A stretch of 21,414 nt of DNA from Gryganskiella cystojenkinii (GCA_015852425.1 JAAAIG010000627.1:1-21414); one strand, 5' to 3'. Positions 1-8,900 are shown, numbered from the stretch's first letter. The notes: generated from the letters alone by a model not told the origin. Program-made: numbers and translations.

Positions 1-1474
1 TCGGGGGTGTGGTAGACGGTATTGTTGTTCTTCTTTTTCGAATTGCCCTTGGTCCCATTTTTAATGCAGGTAAAGAGACAGGCTAGAACAAGGAGTGTGC
101 AAGCAACGCCGATGCCACCCTTGGCTCCCTCCGAGAGACCATCCGAGGAATTGGTGTTGTTGTTGTTGTTATCTGGGCCATGGGTCCCTGGGTCTGAGGA
201 TGACGGTGCTCGACCAAAAGTCTGTGAAATTTGAATGGGACCAGATTTGACGGTGGTCGAAGTGGCGGCTCCTGTAAGATAGAACCCCGCGGTACTGGTA
301 CTTCCTTGCAAAAAGAAGAAGGGCGGTTGTCCCTTGGCGCTGGAAACAGGCGCAAAGATGTCCAGATCAGAACTCGGGTAGTAATACAAAAGTTGTTGAC
401 CTGGACCTCCTGTTGCGGTGGGGATATCGTTCACGAGTATGAGTGTGGAATTTGGTGCGCCTAAAACCTTGCAATACGAATTTTTTTTGGTGCACACGAA
501 AAGACAGTCAGACAAGGAGCATCACAAGACTGAAATAAGAAACATGCCTGTGGTGATGTGGACCCAGCTTCAGCTACTTACTGAACATTGATAGTAGACC
601 TTACTGCCAGAGGCGGTCGCAACGTTAGGCCCTGTCACACCACAAGCCGAAGCCATATTAAGGCTGGCAGATGTTGACCCTGTAGGTAAACTCGAGGAGA
701 TCGTATTTCCTATAGGTATAGCGGTCAGTTTTGGACTGATCAAGGTCGAGCTCAAATAGAACAGCATCCCGCTGGAGTATGCGATATGTGAGGTTGCAAT
801 GTCCACCAATGATGATCCCTGACAGCAACAGAATAAAGAAAAGTGTTTTAAGCAATTGATCAGATCAATAGAAAAGAGCTGCACAATGAGTCTCATGACT
901 GAATAGCATTAATTACCAGCGACCAAGTTGGACCGCTCGCAAACTGATATGGGCTTGTGGCGCCAAGAGTCGCAAATGCGATCCCTCCAGAAGTGCCTGC
1001 CGCAACAAGGGCGTGGACCAACTGATTCGTCCCTGTCGTGGTTTTGAGATTGAAAAGGATGTTGGACTGTGTTGGGTTTTGCCATCCGTTATTGCTTGGG
1101 AAGCTTATGTTTGACCATACTCCTGATCCTCCCGTCCCCGGATCATATCGGATCCCACCAGGTACTGTGCCCGTTCCGGTTGATGGTGACAATGAACTTG
1201 AAGAGGAGACAGCTGTAAAGACACCGCGGTCGTCGACTGTACAGATGGTCGACGGTCCTGCCAGTCGAACAAGCGAGTCCCGTCTGAAGGAGCTGAGAAG
1301 ACTCCAGGTCATGGTGGCGACACTGTCGGGTTTGGTGCTGGATTGGACCACGAGTACTCGCTCATAATTGTCGGGAGAGTTTTTGTCGAGAGAGTAATCT
1401 GAGCCGTATGCGAGTCCGTACAAAGACGTACCGTCGTTGTCGGCGACAGCACACTCGAGATGAAGGGCGCCCAT
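1..1474 (-). CDS. Single-pass membrane protein, three exons seen, 3' end outside window
   Basis: Unrecognised surface-type membrane protein. The model is exon 1 1474..917, exon 2 818..582 and exon 3 467..<1. All introns are phase 0: 916..819 (GTAATT donor, GTCAG acceptor) and 581..468 (GTAAGT donor, GCAAG acceptor). About 420 residues are visible. The start MGALHLEC at 1474 was chosen because it is the first ATG of the open frame and aligns with MGILDPVC of the divergent neighbour at 2407. Residues 1-265 form a putative outside domain, then an Asn/Ser-rich stalk (five Asn in a row), then one membrane helix near residues 380-400 (GGIGVACTLLVLACLFTCI), then a basic Lys/Asn-rich start of a cytoplasmic tail. 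No cleavable signal peptide is seen, so the helix would act as a reverse signal anchor (N-terminus outside); this is inference. The 'LYGLAYGSD...CTVDDRGVFT' segment matches the neighbour's 'LYALAFGSS...' region, marking distant paralogues. Confidence 0.75.
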
Positions 1475-2406
1475 GGATGTGTTTTGTGGAAAGGAATCAG
1501 AAAGCGGACAGAGAAGAGGGGGAAGAGGGGGAAGATGGAGAGCGACAGTTGTTATTAGTAAAGGTGAAGACGACGACAGGGAAGGAAAGAGAGAAAATGA
1601 CAAACCCAGGCAAGCTTCCAAAAATGAAGCGCATCACCCCCTCTGGTCCAGCCCGGGGAGCAGAAAGAATTTGTTTGCTTTGGAGCAGGTGGTCGATTCT
1701 TTTGGTCTTTGTGCCACATTCCCAAAGGACAGACCCAAAGATGTTTACGAGGGCTCAATGCGGTCAGGCGCAAAGAGCTGCGAGCCTGATGCACACTTTT
1801 CCTTGTCTAGATAATCTATCTTGACAACTCTGCAACGTGCGCTGCAATTGATCAGCAATTGCTTTCCGCTTTTGCAGACATAGTGGCAGTGCTCTGTCCC
1901 GGTCTTTTGCCCCTACGCAAAGGTGGTCATGGGCATCAGAGTGCCAAGAGAGCCGTTCAGGATCTTGCCTCAAAGTGATATCGAACGTTCCCATCGCGAT
2001 ATCGAAAAATATTGAGCACGGTGTCTGTCTTTGGTCGTCAACTATTCGACGCTGTTGCATGATTCCGTACTGTGGGCAGTCTTGCACTGGACGTAAGAGG
2101 GCTGTGTTGTTGCAGCTGTCGAGTTCCATGTATGGTCGGTCCTCTGATGAAACAGTTTTGTAGATTCTTAGTCTGCGATCATTTTGAGCAGTCGTTGCGA
2201 AAACAGGGGGACGGAAAGGAGAAAGCCTTGGCTGTGAGCATAAGTGCAATTGGGTTTGTCAAAGGGACAAATTTCAATGCGCCTTTATTTCGAGAGCCGA
2301 CTATCGAAACACTCACTCCCCCCGCCCCAACCTCAATCGACAGAAACATCAATCGCAAGTAACATCCATTCACCATCCTCTCCATTTAGCATTTCATTTC
2401 ACCCTC
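1475..2406. other. Shared divergent intergenic region
   Basis: This 930-bp stretch separates two divergently transcribed paralogues. Positions 1480-1620 are purine-rich on + (pyrimidine-rich on the minus sense strand), and 2310-2400 is pyrimidine-rich on +. Both are typical fungal leaders before an ATG. An open frame on the minus strand at about 1764-2249 shows no recognisable protein character. I see no RNA gene or clear TATA box. Confidence 0.5.
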
Positions 2407-3975
2407 ATGGGCATCTTGGACCCTGTCTGCGTGGCTTCGGACACTTCAGGACTGTATGCTCTCGCGTTCGGCTCGTCGTCGATGGCACCGTCTTCAACTT
2501 TTGCAGTCCTCGCCCGTTCAGACCCTGCTGCTGAATCGACCAACAGCACTGCTCTATCCTGGACGTTTGTCAGTGCCACCTCAAAGACAGCCCGTCTCAC
2601 TGAGAGCAGGGTGCAAGACACCGTGTTTGATTGCTTGATAAAGAATCATGCCGATTTTTTCATTCTCGCCAGGAACGGTCCTCTCACCAAGATCGGATAC
2701 ACACGTGGTCTGAAGTACCAGCTAAAGGCCTCAGGATGGAAGGACCTGACTTACACAGAATTGATACAATGGTCGACATCACCAATGGTTGTCGAGAGTC
2801 CTTGGACGACAAAAGGAGTAATCAGCATTACGGACAATTTCATGTCCCTCAATACACCAGTACACTTGATAAAGTCATTCAAGGACAGGAACCTAAAACG
2901 GGATAGCCAGAACTCAAGTTTCGGCCTCACTATGACACAGGCACAGACCTACACCATTGGCAGTCTGCAAGGCGATCCTTCCGGTCTTAGTGCGGGCGCC
3001 ATTGTCGGTATCGTCCTTGGTTCTTTGGTCGGTCTGGTAGGGTTGATCTATTGTTGTTTTTTCCGACGACAGATCTCTGAGCGTAACACCCAAAAGATGA
3101 TGGATCACGTCAACAATATGCACGCTCAGGAGCCTCAGGGCGAGATCTCATCTGAAGTCTTACCCGATGGATCAGTTGGATTGACGGTCCGTCCATTACC
3201 CAATGCGCCTGTGAGCACTCAGATGTTACCAAATGGGGTCATCATGCCTGTCTATCCGCCAGGCAGCCATCCTCAGCAACCACAACGGTTTCAACAACAG
3301 TTAATCTACACTCAGGGGCAACGCCAATTTTCCGCTGCACCTATCGCATTAGCAGGCCATAGTTCACAGCACCTTCAGCAACAGCTCAGGTTGTCAACTC
3401 ATCCTCGTCCCGGCGTCGTCACGATTGTCAACGACAGTGGCGGCGGAGGAGAAGTCAAGGGCGATGATCAGACGGAACCGTGGAAACCATCACCATTTGT
3501 CCCTCCTACTGCAACGCCGATCGTGGAGGCCCCTATAACAGCATTGTACTCGAGATCAGTGTTTCGTGCGCCCGATTGTGGATTGGAGGATGGTCCAGTA
3601 TCAGGACCAGGGTCCAATTCGTTGGCTACTACTTCGTTTTCATCCTCGTCCGTGTTACCAGGTCGTTCGAAACTAGCAACACAACGGCAGCCTCAAGATT
3701 ATACACCGAGTGTAAGTGACGGTAGTAGCAATGGCAGTTTCAGCGGTCCCACTCTCCTCGGAATCTACAGCAACAGCAACAGCTACAGCAGTATTAACTA
3801 TAGCATAGACAGCAACTGTGTCGGCGGCACTGGTCGACACGTTCCAGGGGCCAGTACAATCAACAGTAGCAGCACTCACTACAATGATCTCGACTTTAGT
3901 CAGCTTGTACCAAAGACTGTTCACAACCCACACGAGTCCATACCCAACCGGCACCATCATCAGCATGGTCCATAG
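2407..3975 (+). CDS. Single-pass membrane protein with long Gln/Pro/Ser-rich cytoplasmic tail
   Basis: A single-exon gene for 522 residues, not assigned to a named family. Residues 1-190 form an N-terminal domain that starts MGILDPVCVASD with no signal peptide. Residues 194-218 are a clear membrane helix (LSAGAIVGIVLGSLVGLVG core) ending in Cys-Cys and the basic stop-transfer FFRRQ. Residues 220-522 are a low-complexity tail with Gln-rich (QQPQRFQQQ), Ser/Asn-rich and His-rich (HHHQH near the end) parts. The layout recalls fungal wall-stress sensors, but the Cys-rich WSC domain is absent. The N-terminal half aligns loosely with the divergent gene at 1474 (LYALAFGSS; SALSW/TMTWS positions; Cys followed by an aromatic-rich strand). 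The ATG is preceded by a pyrimidine-rich leader and the frame has no interruption. The tail could carry signalling or scaffold sites; this is inference only. Confidence 0.85.
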   Translation: MGILDPVCVASDTSGLYALAFGSSSMAPSSTFAVLARSDPAAESTNSTALSWTFVSATSKTARLTESRVQDTVFDCLIKNHADFFILARNGPLTKIGYTRGLKYQLKASGWKDLTYTELIQWSTSPMVVESPWTTKGVISITDNFMSLNTPVHLIKSFKDRNLKRDSQNSSFGLTMTQAQTYTIGSLQGDPSGLSAGAIVGIVLGSLVGLVGLIYCCFFRRQISERNTQKMMDHVNNMHAQEPQGEISSEVLPDGSVGLTVRPLPNAPVSTQMLPNGVIMPVYPPGSHPQQPQRFQQQLIYTQGQRQFSAAPIALAGHSSQHLQQQLRLSTHPRPGVVTIVNDSGGGGEVKGDDQTEPWKPSPFVPPTATPIVEAPITALYSRSVFRAPDCGLEDGPVSGPGSNSLATTSFSSSSVLPGRSKLATQRQPQDYTPSVSDGSSNGSFSGPTLLGIYSNSNSYSSINYSIDSNCVGGTGRHVPGASTINSSSTHYNDLDFSQLVPKTVHNPHESIPNRHHHQHGP

Positions 3976-4286
3976 GCATAATACGTTAATAACAAAATAA
4001 GATCGATCAATATTACTCATCGTTAGGGGACTATTGTCTTTTGGGTTGAGAAGGTTGACTCAAAAAGAGGTTCTGCACCAACGAGCCCGTGGTAGGCCAT
4101 AATCGCACCCCAGTTTTTTTTATCTTTTTTGGAAAAATAAAAACACCAAAAAAGCAGGAAGTGACGGGAGGGACGGCTCAAGAAAAATTTCACACAGTCC
4201 CCATGGCATAGACTCCGTCCACAATGCCATAACAGCTCTGCTGGCCGCAGGACAAGGAAACTGGTAACACAAACGCATGAAATCAG
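3976..4286. other. Intergenic, no gene seen
   Basis: This is the 3' flank of the membrane-protein gene. It is A/T-rich around 4110-4160, with an AATAAA-like run near 4134. Short minus-strand open frames here read as low-quality sequence with no family resemblance. Confidence 0.4.
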
Positions 4287-4488
4287 CAGGTCTGGGACTG
4301 GCAAATGTTGTGATTGTGTCATACAACCAGCAGGTCTACCCAGTCACATCCACAGATCTACCCTGTCGAATCCACAGGTTGAGCCTGTTCTCCGGAAAAC
4401 AAATCTGCATGCAAGTGCGGCACATGCAGACCCGTGGACTCGACAGGCAGCAACAGGGCAGTCAATAGGCAGTAACAGGGCAATCACT
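4287..4488. repeat. Degenerate 22-bp periodic repeats with nested inverted repeats
   Basis: Units start at 22-bp steps. Those at 4331, 4353 and 4375 begin CAGGTCTACC, CAGATCTACC and CAGGTTGAGC. The pair at 4445-4466 and 4467-4488 share AGGCAGyAACAGGGCArTCA. The CAGGTCTGGG at 4287 falls on the same register. Superimposed is an imperfect palindrome: CCTGTCGAATCCACAGGT (4362-4379) against ACCCGTGGACTCGACAGG (4430-4447), 16 of 18 paired. Inside it is a perfect 8-bp stem, TCTGCATG (4404-4411) with CATGCAGA (4423-4430). The block sits about 100 bp from a hAT transposase relic, so it may be that element's subterminal repeats; that link is inference. Confidence 0.6.
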
Positions 4489-4593
4489 AAAGAACCATCA
4501 TTGCAAGAATGGCCACCTTAGCTGCATCCCTTGCATGTACTTAAAAGGACTTCACCCTTCCACTTCTTGGATGAGGTGAAAGCAGAGAAATGA

Positions 4594-5433
4594 ATACGCA
4601 ATTATCTTTTTATTCGAGGCGGCACTAACGCTTTCAAGATCCTGAATGAGTTGATTGCTGTGTCGCGGGTTCGCATCCTTCACGGGTGAGATGTCTGCAA
4701 GTGGGTCCATCATTTTGCGTCTCTTTACAAAAGGATTCAGGAGATTCTGTCCAAAGGAAACCCAGAACCCCACTCCAGTACAATGCAGCGAAAGATCTCC
4801 GCGGCCTTGTTTAGCAAGCTGAGGGAGAAGTTTGATCCAACCAAAATTCCGGACGCAACCCTTATCTCAACCTTTTTGCACCGGGAGAACGCGGCAAACC
4901 TGCATTTCGATACCGTTGATGACAAAGGGGAGACTCTGGAGGCCAAGGCAATCGAGATTATCAAGAAAGTAGGACACAAGGTGTTTGTGGCGAAGTTGCC
5001 CTTGTACCCATCTGATGACAACCCAATCAAGCACATCCCGCCTGACGACATCAAAACCATGGATGCCCACCTGTCTTACAACATTCAGGACTACCTCCGA
5101 CGTGCCAAAGACCTCTGACAGGTGAATCCGCCTGGAGTTAAGAACGACAGGGAAGGTCCATGACGGCCAACGTATCAAAGTCAAAGTCAACGTTGTTGAG
5201 TGCTGGCAGTAACATACTTTATCCTTTCTTCACTTAGCCCCGATCGCGCGTATGTACCTCAGTATTCAAGCGTCGTCTGCACAGTCTGAGCGACTGTGCA
5301 GCGTAGCAGGAACAATATTCTCCGAAAGAAGAGCTGCGTTGACCCCGAGAATCTGGAGTATATGGTTCCAAGAATTTGTAAACGCGAGAGGAAAATCCTA
5401 ATTGACAATAGACGACAATGCCCCCTGGTGTGA
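4594..5433 (+). pseudogene. hAT-superfamily transposase relic (C-terminal half)
   Basis: This is a decayed DNA-transposon gene. From 4594 one frame reads NAFKILNELIAVSRVRILHG, then a TGA at 4687-4689. The same frame continues through 4783-5118 with AALFSKLREKFD..IPDATLISTFLHREN, resembling the region before the hAT dimerisation domain, and ends at TGA 5116-5118. A second frame carries VVECWQ, then TAA at 5210-5212, then HLAPIARMYLSIQASSAQ and SERLCSVAGTIFSERRAAL (5285-5342). That matches the hAT C-terminal dimerisation signature (S-E-R-x-x-S-x-A-G). A further frame change near 5344 leads into PENLEYMV, the usual following motif, with a stop at 5431-5433. The lesions seen are at least two frameshifts and two or more stops. 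The N-terminal BED/RNase H-like half is absent. No intact copy or clear terminal inverted repeats were found. Confidence 0.8.
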
Positions 5434-6032
5434 CTATCGGAGAGACCGTTCGCAGATGTACGACCAGTTCGTGATCCCTTGCACGACTGGATCTTGAAGG
5501 ATAAGAACCCCAATGTTCCCAACCAACTCCTTCAGGGGTGGTGCCCACTTAATACCTCGGAGCATCTCCTCGCTGCTTTTGATCCGATTGTTTTCACAGC
5601 TATGCTTTTTACTCCATCTGCGCACATGCTTGAGTGCACTCACCTAATGAAAAAACAAATACCAGTGGCGTAGATTACGTAGGAAATGACTGAAACGAGA
5701 GCAATACAATCGTTTTTTTCTCGTCAACGTTACGGAAGAAAAAAGTGAGAATGCCGTAACAAAATAGGTTCGATCCGATTTTTAAAGTTTGCAAAACAGC
5801 GATCGCGCGTAACAGCTTTCTATGCGGTGCAATCATGACATCATACCCACGAGATTTTTTTCTAGGAGTGTCCACAAATAAGTGTATGTCTGCATAGAAG
5901 TTCGTGGAATCGCCCACCCCTCAGCTGGATGCCTTGGAACAGCATTACGATCTGGAGACGATGATCTCACTATGACAGATACTCTCCGTACTTACAGCAT
6001 CCGTCTTTGCAAAAACACAGACCACTCAAAAG
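5434..6032. other. Intergenic flank of hAT relic, upstream of CsbD-like gene 1
   Basis: No convincing gene is visible. A frame at about 5470-5673 (…HDWILKDKNPNVPNQLLQGW…) has protein-like composition but no ATG and no family match; it may be more relic sequence. CGATCGCGCGTA occurs both at 5241-5252 and 5800-5811. A CCCCT stress-response-like pentamer lies at 5917-5921. Confidence 0.35.
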
Positions 6033-6039
6033 TATAAAA
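6033..6039 (+). promoter_or_regulatory. TATA box of CsbD-like gene 1
   Basis: TATAAAA lies 108 bp before the ATG at 6141 and is followed by a pyrimidine/A-rich leader. The ATG overlapping its 3' end (6039) is in frame with the gene, but it lies within the TATA box and so should not be in the mRNA. Confidence 0.65.
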
Positions 6040-6140
6040 TGGGGACCATTTCCTCTCTTCTTACCAACAAACCAGCAAACTCCAACACACTCACAAATAC
6101 ACAAAACCACTTTTTCCCCCCAACTAAGAACACTTTCAAA

Positions 6141-6425
6141 ATGACCGACCGCATGCAGAACACCGCCAACTCCTACATCGGAGGCGCCAAGCAGACCATT
6201 GGCGAGACCCTCGGATACTCTGACCTTGCCGCCAACGGTGCCTCCCAGAAGGCTCAAGCCGATGCCGCCCAGGCCGCTGCTGATGCCAAGACTCACGCCG
6301 AGGGTGTTGGCCACAAGATCCAGGGAAACGTCCAGCAGACTGTCGGATCTGCTACTGGAAACACCTCCATGGAGGCTCGTGGACACGCCAACGAAGTCAA
6401 GGGTGACCTCGAGCGCAGAGTCTAA
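6141..6425 (+). CDS. CsbD-like stress protein 1
   Basis: A small hydrophilic protein of 94 residues. It has two CsbD-type repeats: NTANSYIGGAKQTIGETLG (residues 7-25) with an Ala-rich helix after it, and EGVGHKIQGNVQQTVGSATG (about 54-73), ending in MEARGHANEVKGDLERR. Bacterial CsbD is a general-stress protein of unknown mechanism. Fungal relatives are often annotated as mismatched-base-pair and cruciform-DNA recognition proteins (Hmp1 type). Which role applies here is not visible from sequence. ATG 6141 was chosen because both paralogues downstream begin at the same motif (MTDR/MTER-QNTA-SY). The gene has no intron. Codon use is strongly biased to C-ending codons, suggesting high expression. 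AATAAA follows at 6456-6461. It is about two thirds identical to the copy at 7497. Confidence 0.92.
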   Translation: MTDRMQNTANSYIGGAKQTIGETLGYSDLAANGASQKAQADAAQAAADAKTHAEGVGHKIQGNVQQTVGSATGNTSMEARGHANEVKGDLERRV

Positions 6426-6702
6426 AGCACGTCTCAATTTTCTGTATAATACATAAATAAATAACACAACTAGTCCACTACAACAAGTTACGTTGCTCGT
6501 AATACCTTCACGTTGCTCAAATGAAAAGGAAAACAGAAAAGAGTGGTGAGTCAGTATACACCTCACAACTTACAGTTTTGCGGACAAACGTTTCATTTGT
6601 AGATGCTGGATGCTCTCCTCTTTGAAAAAGTTGGAATATTGGCTCTGATTCATTCTCATGCAGTTCCATCCGCAATTCATTCCGATCAAAAACCTAAAGT
6701 AC

Positions 6703-7060
6703 TATCCCTTACTGTACACCGGGTAAATTTGCCCGGCAAAAAGTAATTGACAGCTTTTTTGGCTTTAAAATTATTTGCTCATTCAGCAGAATGAGTGTAT
6801 CATTAATCCACTGCAATTTGGGGGAAATGGGTAAATATCCGATCTCCATGAAAACGTGGATTCATCCTAAAGAAGTACCTGACGCACAGTTGAACCACCT
6901 CCCTTCCTTCTTTACCTCCTCCCTGACACTTTCTCTCAGATCTTTTCTCTTTCAAAAAACATCGAATAATAATATTGAGTATTATTACACGGGTGGGGCA
7001 CAGGTTTTTTTTCGGGTGGACAGAAAAAATTGAGATTAAATGCGTACAGAGTAAGGGATA
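6703..7060. mobile_element. Possible MITE with TA-flanked terminal inverted repeats
   Basis: TATCCCTTACT at 6703-6713 is exactly inverted as AGTAAGGGATA at 7050-7060. Just inside, GTAC (left) and CTGTAC (right) extend the match with a 2-nt gap. Both ends are bounded by TA, as expected for a Tc1/mariner-like non-autonomous element of about 354 bp. Inside the left end, at 6719-6736, is an 18-bp near-palindrome (CCGGGTAAATTTGCCCGG). No transposase coding is present. The arms are short, so chance is not excluded. Confidence 0.35.
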
Positions 7061-7081
7061 AAATAACCCCCTCCAAATTTT

Positions 7082-7090
7082 GGTGGCAAA
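7082..7090 (+). promoter_or_regulatory. PACE-like GGTGGCAAA site
   Basis: An exact copy of the yeast proteasome-associated control element. It lies about 407 bp before the ATG of CsbD-like gene 2 and just outside the possible MITE. Function in this organism is inferred. Confidence 0.4.
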
Positions 7091-7324
7091 CGAGCTCAAA
7101 AAATAAATGATGTCATTATGATCAGTGCACCCAACCAACGTTCATTCCTGCGACTTGTCGCATTTGTCTTTTCTCTATTCTTCTATTGTTTATTCATTGT
7201 CGCACAAACGCAACCCCGGGACCACTGATCCATTCAGAGCCCGGGTACTTGCTTATGCAAGGGCAGTTGTTGGGAGATAAACGAGACCCTCCACCGTTTG
7301 TTCTCCAAGGTCACGTCAATCATT

Positions 7325-7337
7325 GAAAGTTCTCGAA
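7325..7337 (+). promoter_or_regulatory. Heat-shock element upstream of CsbD-like gene 2
   Basis: GAAAGTTCTCGAA fits GAA-nn-TTC-nn-GAA, a perfect three-unit site for heat-shock factor. It is followed by another out-of-phase TTC run. It sits 60 bp upstream of the TATA box at 7397 and 160 bp from the ATG, a normal spacing for a heat-shock promoter. Confidence 0.6.
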
Positions 7338-7396
7338 GTTCTTCTTCACTCGTGCTGTTCAAATTTGAATGATGTAATTGCTGTCTGAACCACAAA

Positions 7397-7403
7397 TATA
7401 TAA
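7397..7403 (+). promoter_or_regulatory. TATA box of CsbD-like gene 2
   Basis: TATATAA is 94 bp before the ATG at 7497, the same geometry as in the two sister genes. CCCCT at 7421-7425 lies just downstream. Confidence 0.65.
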
Positions 7404-7496
7404 GGACGCTGTCAGTCCCACCCCTCACCTTAACTTCAAACAACACTTCTTCCTTCCACACCAACACCTACACCCATAAAGCACTTATTCTCAACT

Positions 7497-7781
7497 ATGA
7501 CCGATCGCCTGCAAAACACCGCAAACTCCTATCTCGGAGGCGCCAAGCAATCTCTTGGTAACGCCCTCGGAAACCCAAATCTTGCCGCCGAGGGTGCTTC
7601 CCAGAAGGCCCAGGCCGAGACCGCTCAAAGGTCCGCCGATGCCAAGACCCACGCTGAGGGATTGGCCCACTCGATCGAGGGCAACATCCAAAAGACCGTC
7701 GGATCCGCCATCGGTAACCCCACCATGGAGGCTGAAGGCCATGGTAACATTGCCCGTGGTGCGGTCAAGCGTAATGTGTAG
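7497..7781 (+). CDS. CsbD-like stress protein 2
   Basis: 94 residues, the same length as gene 1, with no intron. It begins MTDRLQNTANSYLGGAKQSL. The two CsbD-type units lie near residues 7-40 and 54-92, the second reading EGLAHSIEGNIQKTVGSAIG then MEAEGHGN. Paralogue alignment by eye gives about 62 of 94 identical residues with gene 1. It lacks some acidic C-terminal residues and ends AVKRNV. The likely role is stress protection or DNA-structure binding, as for the family. Its promoter is the only one of the three with a clear heat-shock element. AATAAA is at 7895-7900. The tandem position argues for local duplication. Confidence 0.92.
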   Translation: MTDRLQNTANSYLGGAKQSLGNALGNPNLAAEGASQKAQAETAQRSADAKTHAEGLAHSIEGNIQKTVGSAIGNPTMEAEGHGNIARGAVKRNV

Positions 7782-8144
7782 AGCCTTTCTCGGCACCCTC
7801 TTGCCAGAACTGCGCGTTTTTTTCTACAAAGCGCAAATCGAAACCCCTCAAGGGTCGTTTCCTTGCAATAACTGTACATACACTTCATACACATAATAAA
7901 ACGCTACGGATTCTCTTTTGACATTTTGGTTTTCGTTCGAGATCATCATGCAAGAGGAAGACAGGTAACAAAAAAAAAATCATTCCTGCAAAAAAAGTAG
8001 GGGGTGCTTGTTTTCTTCTTTGATCGAGTGGGGCGATCAGGATCTGTTTCTTTTTCAAGTTTTTCAAGTTTCCTTCTCCTTGTCTCTCCATCCTTCTTTC
8101 ATTTTTCTCTTTATTCTTATTCTTGCAAAAGCTCACAATCAATC
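7782..8144. other. Intergenic and leader of small gene
   Basis: Contains the 3' UTR of CsbD-like gene 2, an AGGGG stress-response-like pentamer at 7999-8003 and a long pyrimidine-rich leader (8030-8125) before the ATG at 8145. No further gene is seen. Confidence 0.5.
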
Positions 8145-8489
8145 ATGTCTTCCGGATATTCAGGCCAAGACAAACCCGCAGATGTCGTCAGAAACGTTCA
8201 CGATCGAGTCCTCTACGAAAACACGAGCACAGTCGAGAGCGACACGGGGACCGGTACCATTGATGCAACGGAGCCGACCGCAGGGGAAACCCGTAATACC
8301 GCTTTTCCGTCGATTGAGTCTGACACGGTGTCCTCCAATGTCAGCAACAACGATAATACCTGTTACAACACCACTGCCAGCAGCAATTCGTATGATTACA
8401 ACGATAGTAGCATGAGTACGACTGCCTCGATCGATATCACGCAGATGGTGACCTGTTCCTCAGGGATCCAAGATTCGACTTACTATTAA
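8145..8489 (+). CDS. Small Ser/Thr/Asn-rich hypothetical protein
   Basis: 114 residues from ATG 8145 (MSSGYSGQDKPADVVRNV), the first ATG after a pyrimidine-rich leader. The open frame extends upstream but only through leader-like sequence. The N-terminal 30 residues (…DKPADVVRNVHDRVLYENTS) look ordered. The rest is Ser/Thr/Asn/Tyr-rich with no Lys and is probably disordered. There is no signal peptide or membrane helix. AATAAA at 8494-8499, just after the stop, supports a real transcript unit. The family is not recognised. It sits between CsbD-like genes 2 and 3 on the same strand, so it may share their stress regulation (inference). Confidence 0.6.
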   Translation: MSSGYSGQDKPADVVRNVHDRVLYENTSTVESDTGTGTIDATEPTAGETRNTAFPSIESDTVSSNVSNNDNTCYNTTASSNSYDYNDSSMSTTASIDITQMVTCSSGIQDSTYY

Positions 8490-8820
8490 AACGAATAAAA
8501 GAAAATGGGACCATGTGCGGTCTATAATGCGTTGAACATGGATCAAGGAATCTTCTCATGAAAGCACACCTGCAAAAAGACTTGAACTGAATGGTCATCT
8601 CTGTGATTGGGCAGACTTGATTCATAAACGCGTCACACTCGAATTACTTTCTTAGGCGTGATGTCATGATGATCGCGCCTACTAAACCGAAGCATAAAGT
8701 CAGCCACGGGGACAGATGTTGCGGTTCTCCACATCCAAATGTAGACTAGGCTAGAATACATGGGGGTTTGTCGTTTTCGTCATATCATTGTCATCCCTTC
8801 ATAGTTCTTCAAAAATCGCG
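8490..8820. other. Intergenic upstream of CsbD-like gene 3
   Basis: No gene seen. A GTGATGTCATGATG stretch near 8657-8670 resembles a CRE/ATF-type half-site cluster but is too loose to call. Confidence 0.35.
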
Positions 8821-8827
8821 TATAAAA
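8821..8827 (+). promoter_or_regulatory. TATA box of CsbD-like gene 3
   Basis: TATAAAA is 80 bp upstream of ATG 8901, matching the promoter layout of the two sister genes. Confidence 0.65.
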
Positions 8828-8900
8828 GAAGACGCCGTTGACGTTCAGACGTTTTTCCTCAACCAACTTCACTCTTCAAACAACAACTTTTATATTCACA

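Noticed and set aside
893..1621. N-terminal extension of the left membrane protein upstream of 1474
   Set aside because: It begins at a TTG and is pyrimidine-tract leader; the ATG at 1474 aligns with the paralogue's start.
1764..2249. Minus-strand 161-codon frame in the divergent promoter region
   Set aside because: No recognisable motif, no leader, and irregular composition; likely chance.
4552..4773. Minus-strand frame over the start of the hAT relic
   Set aside because: The + strand carries hAT-like sequence here, so the minus frame is a shadow. A TTCGCATCC tRNA-like string in it lacks any pairing T-stem.
5890..5910. Possible heat-shock element before CsbD-like gene 1 (GAAGTTCGTGGAA)
   Set aside because: Spacing between GAA and TTC is one base, not two, so it breaks the 5-bp unit rule.
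6039..6140. In-frame upstream extension of CsbD-like gene 1
   Set aside because: The upstream ATG overlaps the TATA box, and the extra residues are not shared with the paralogues.
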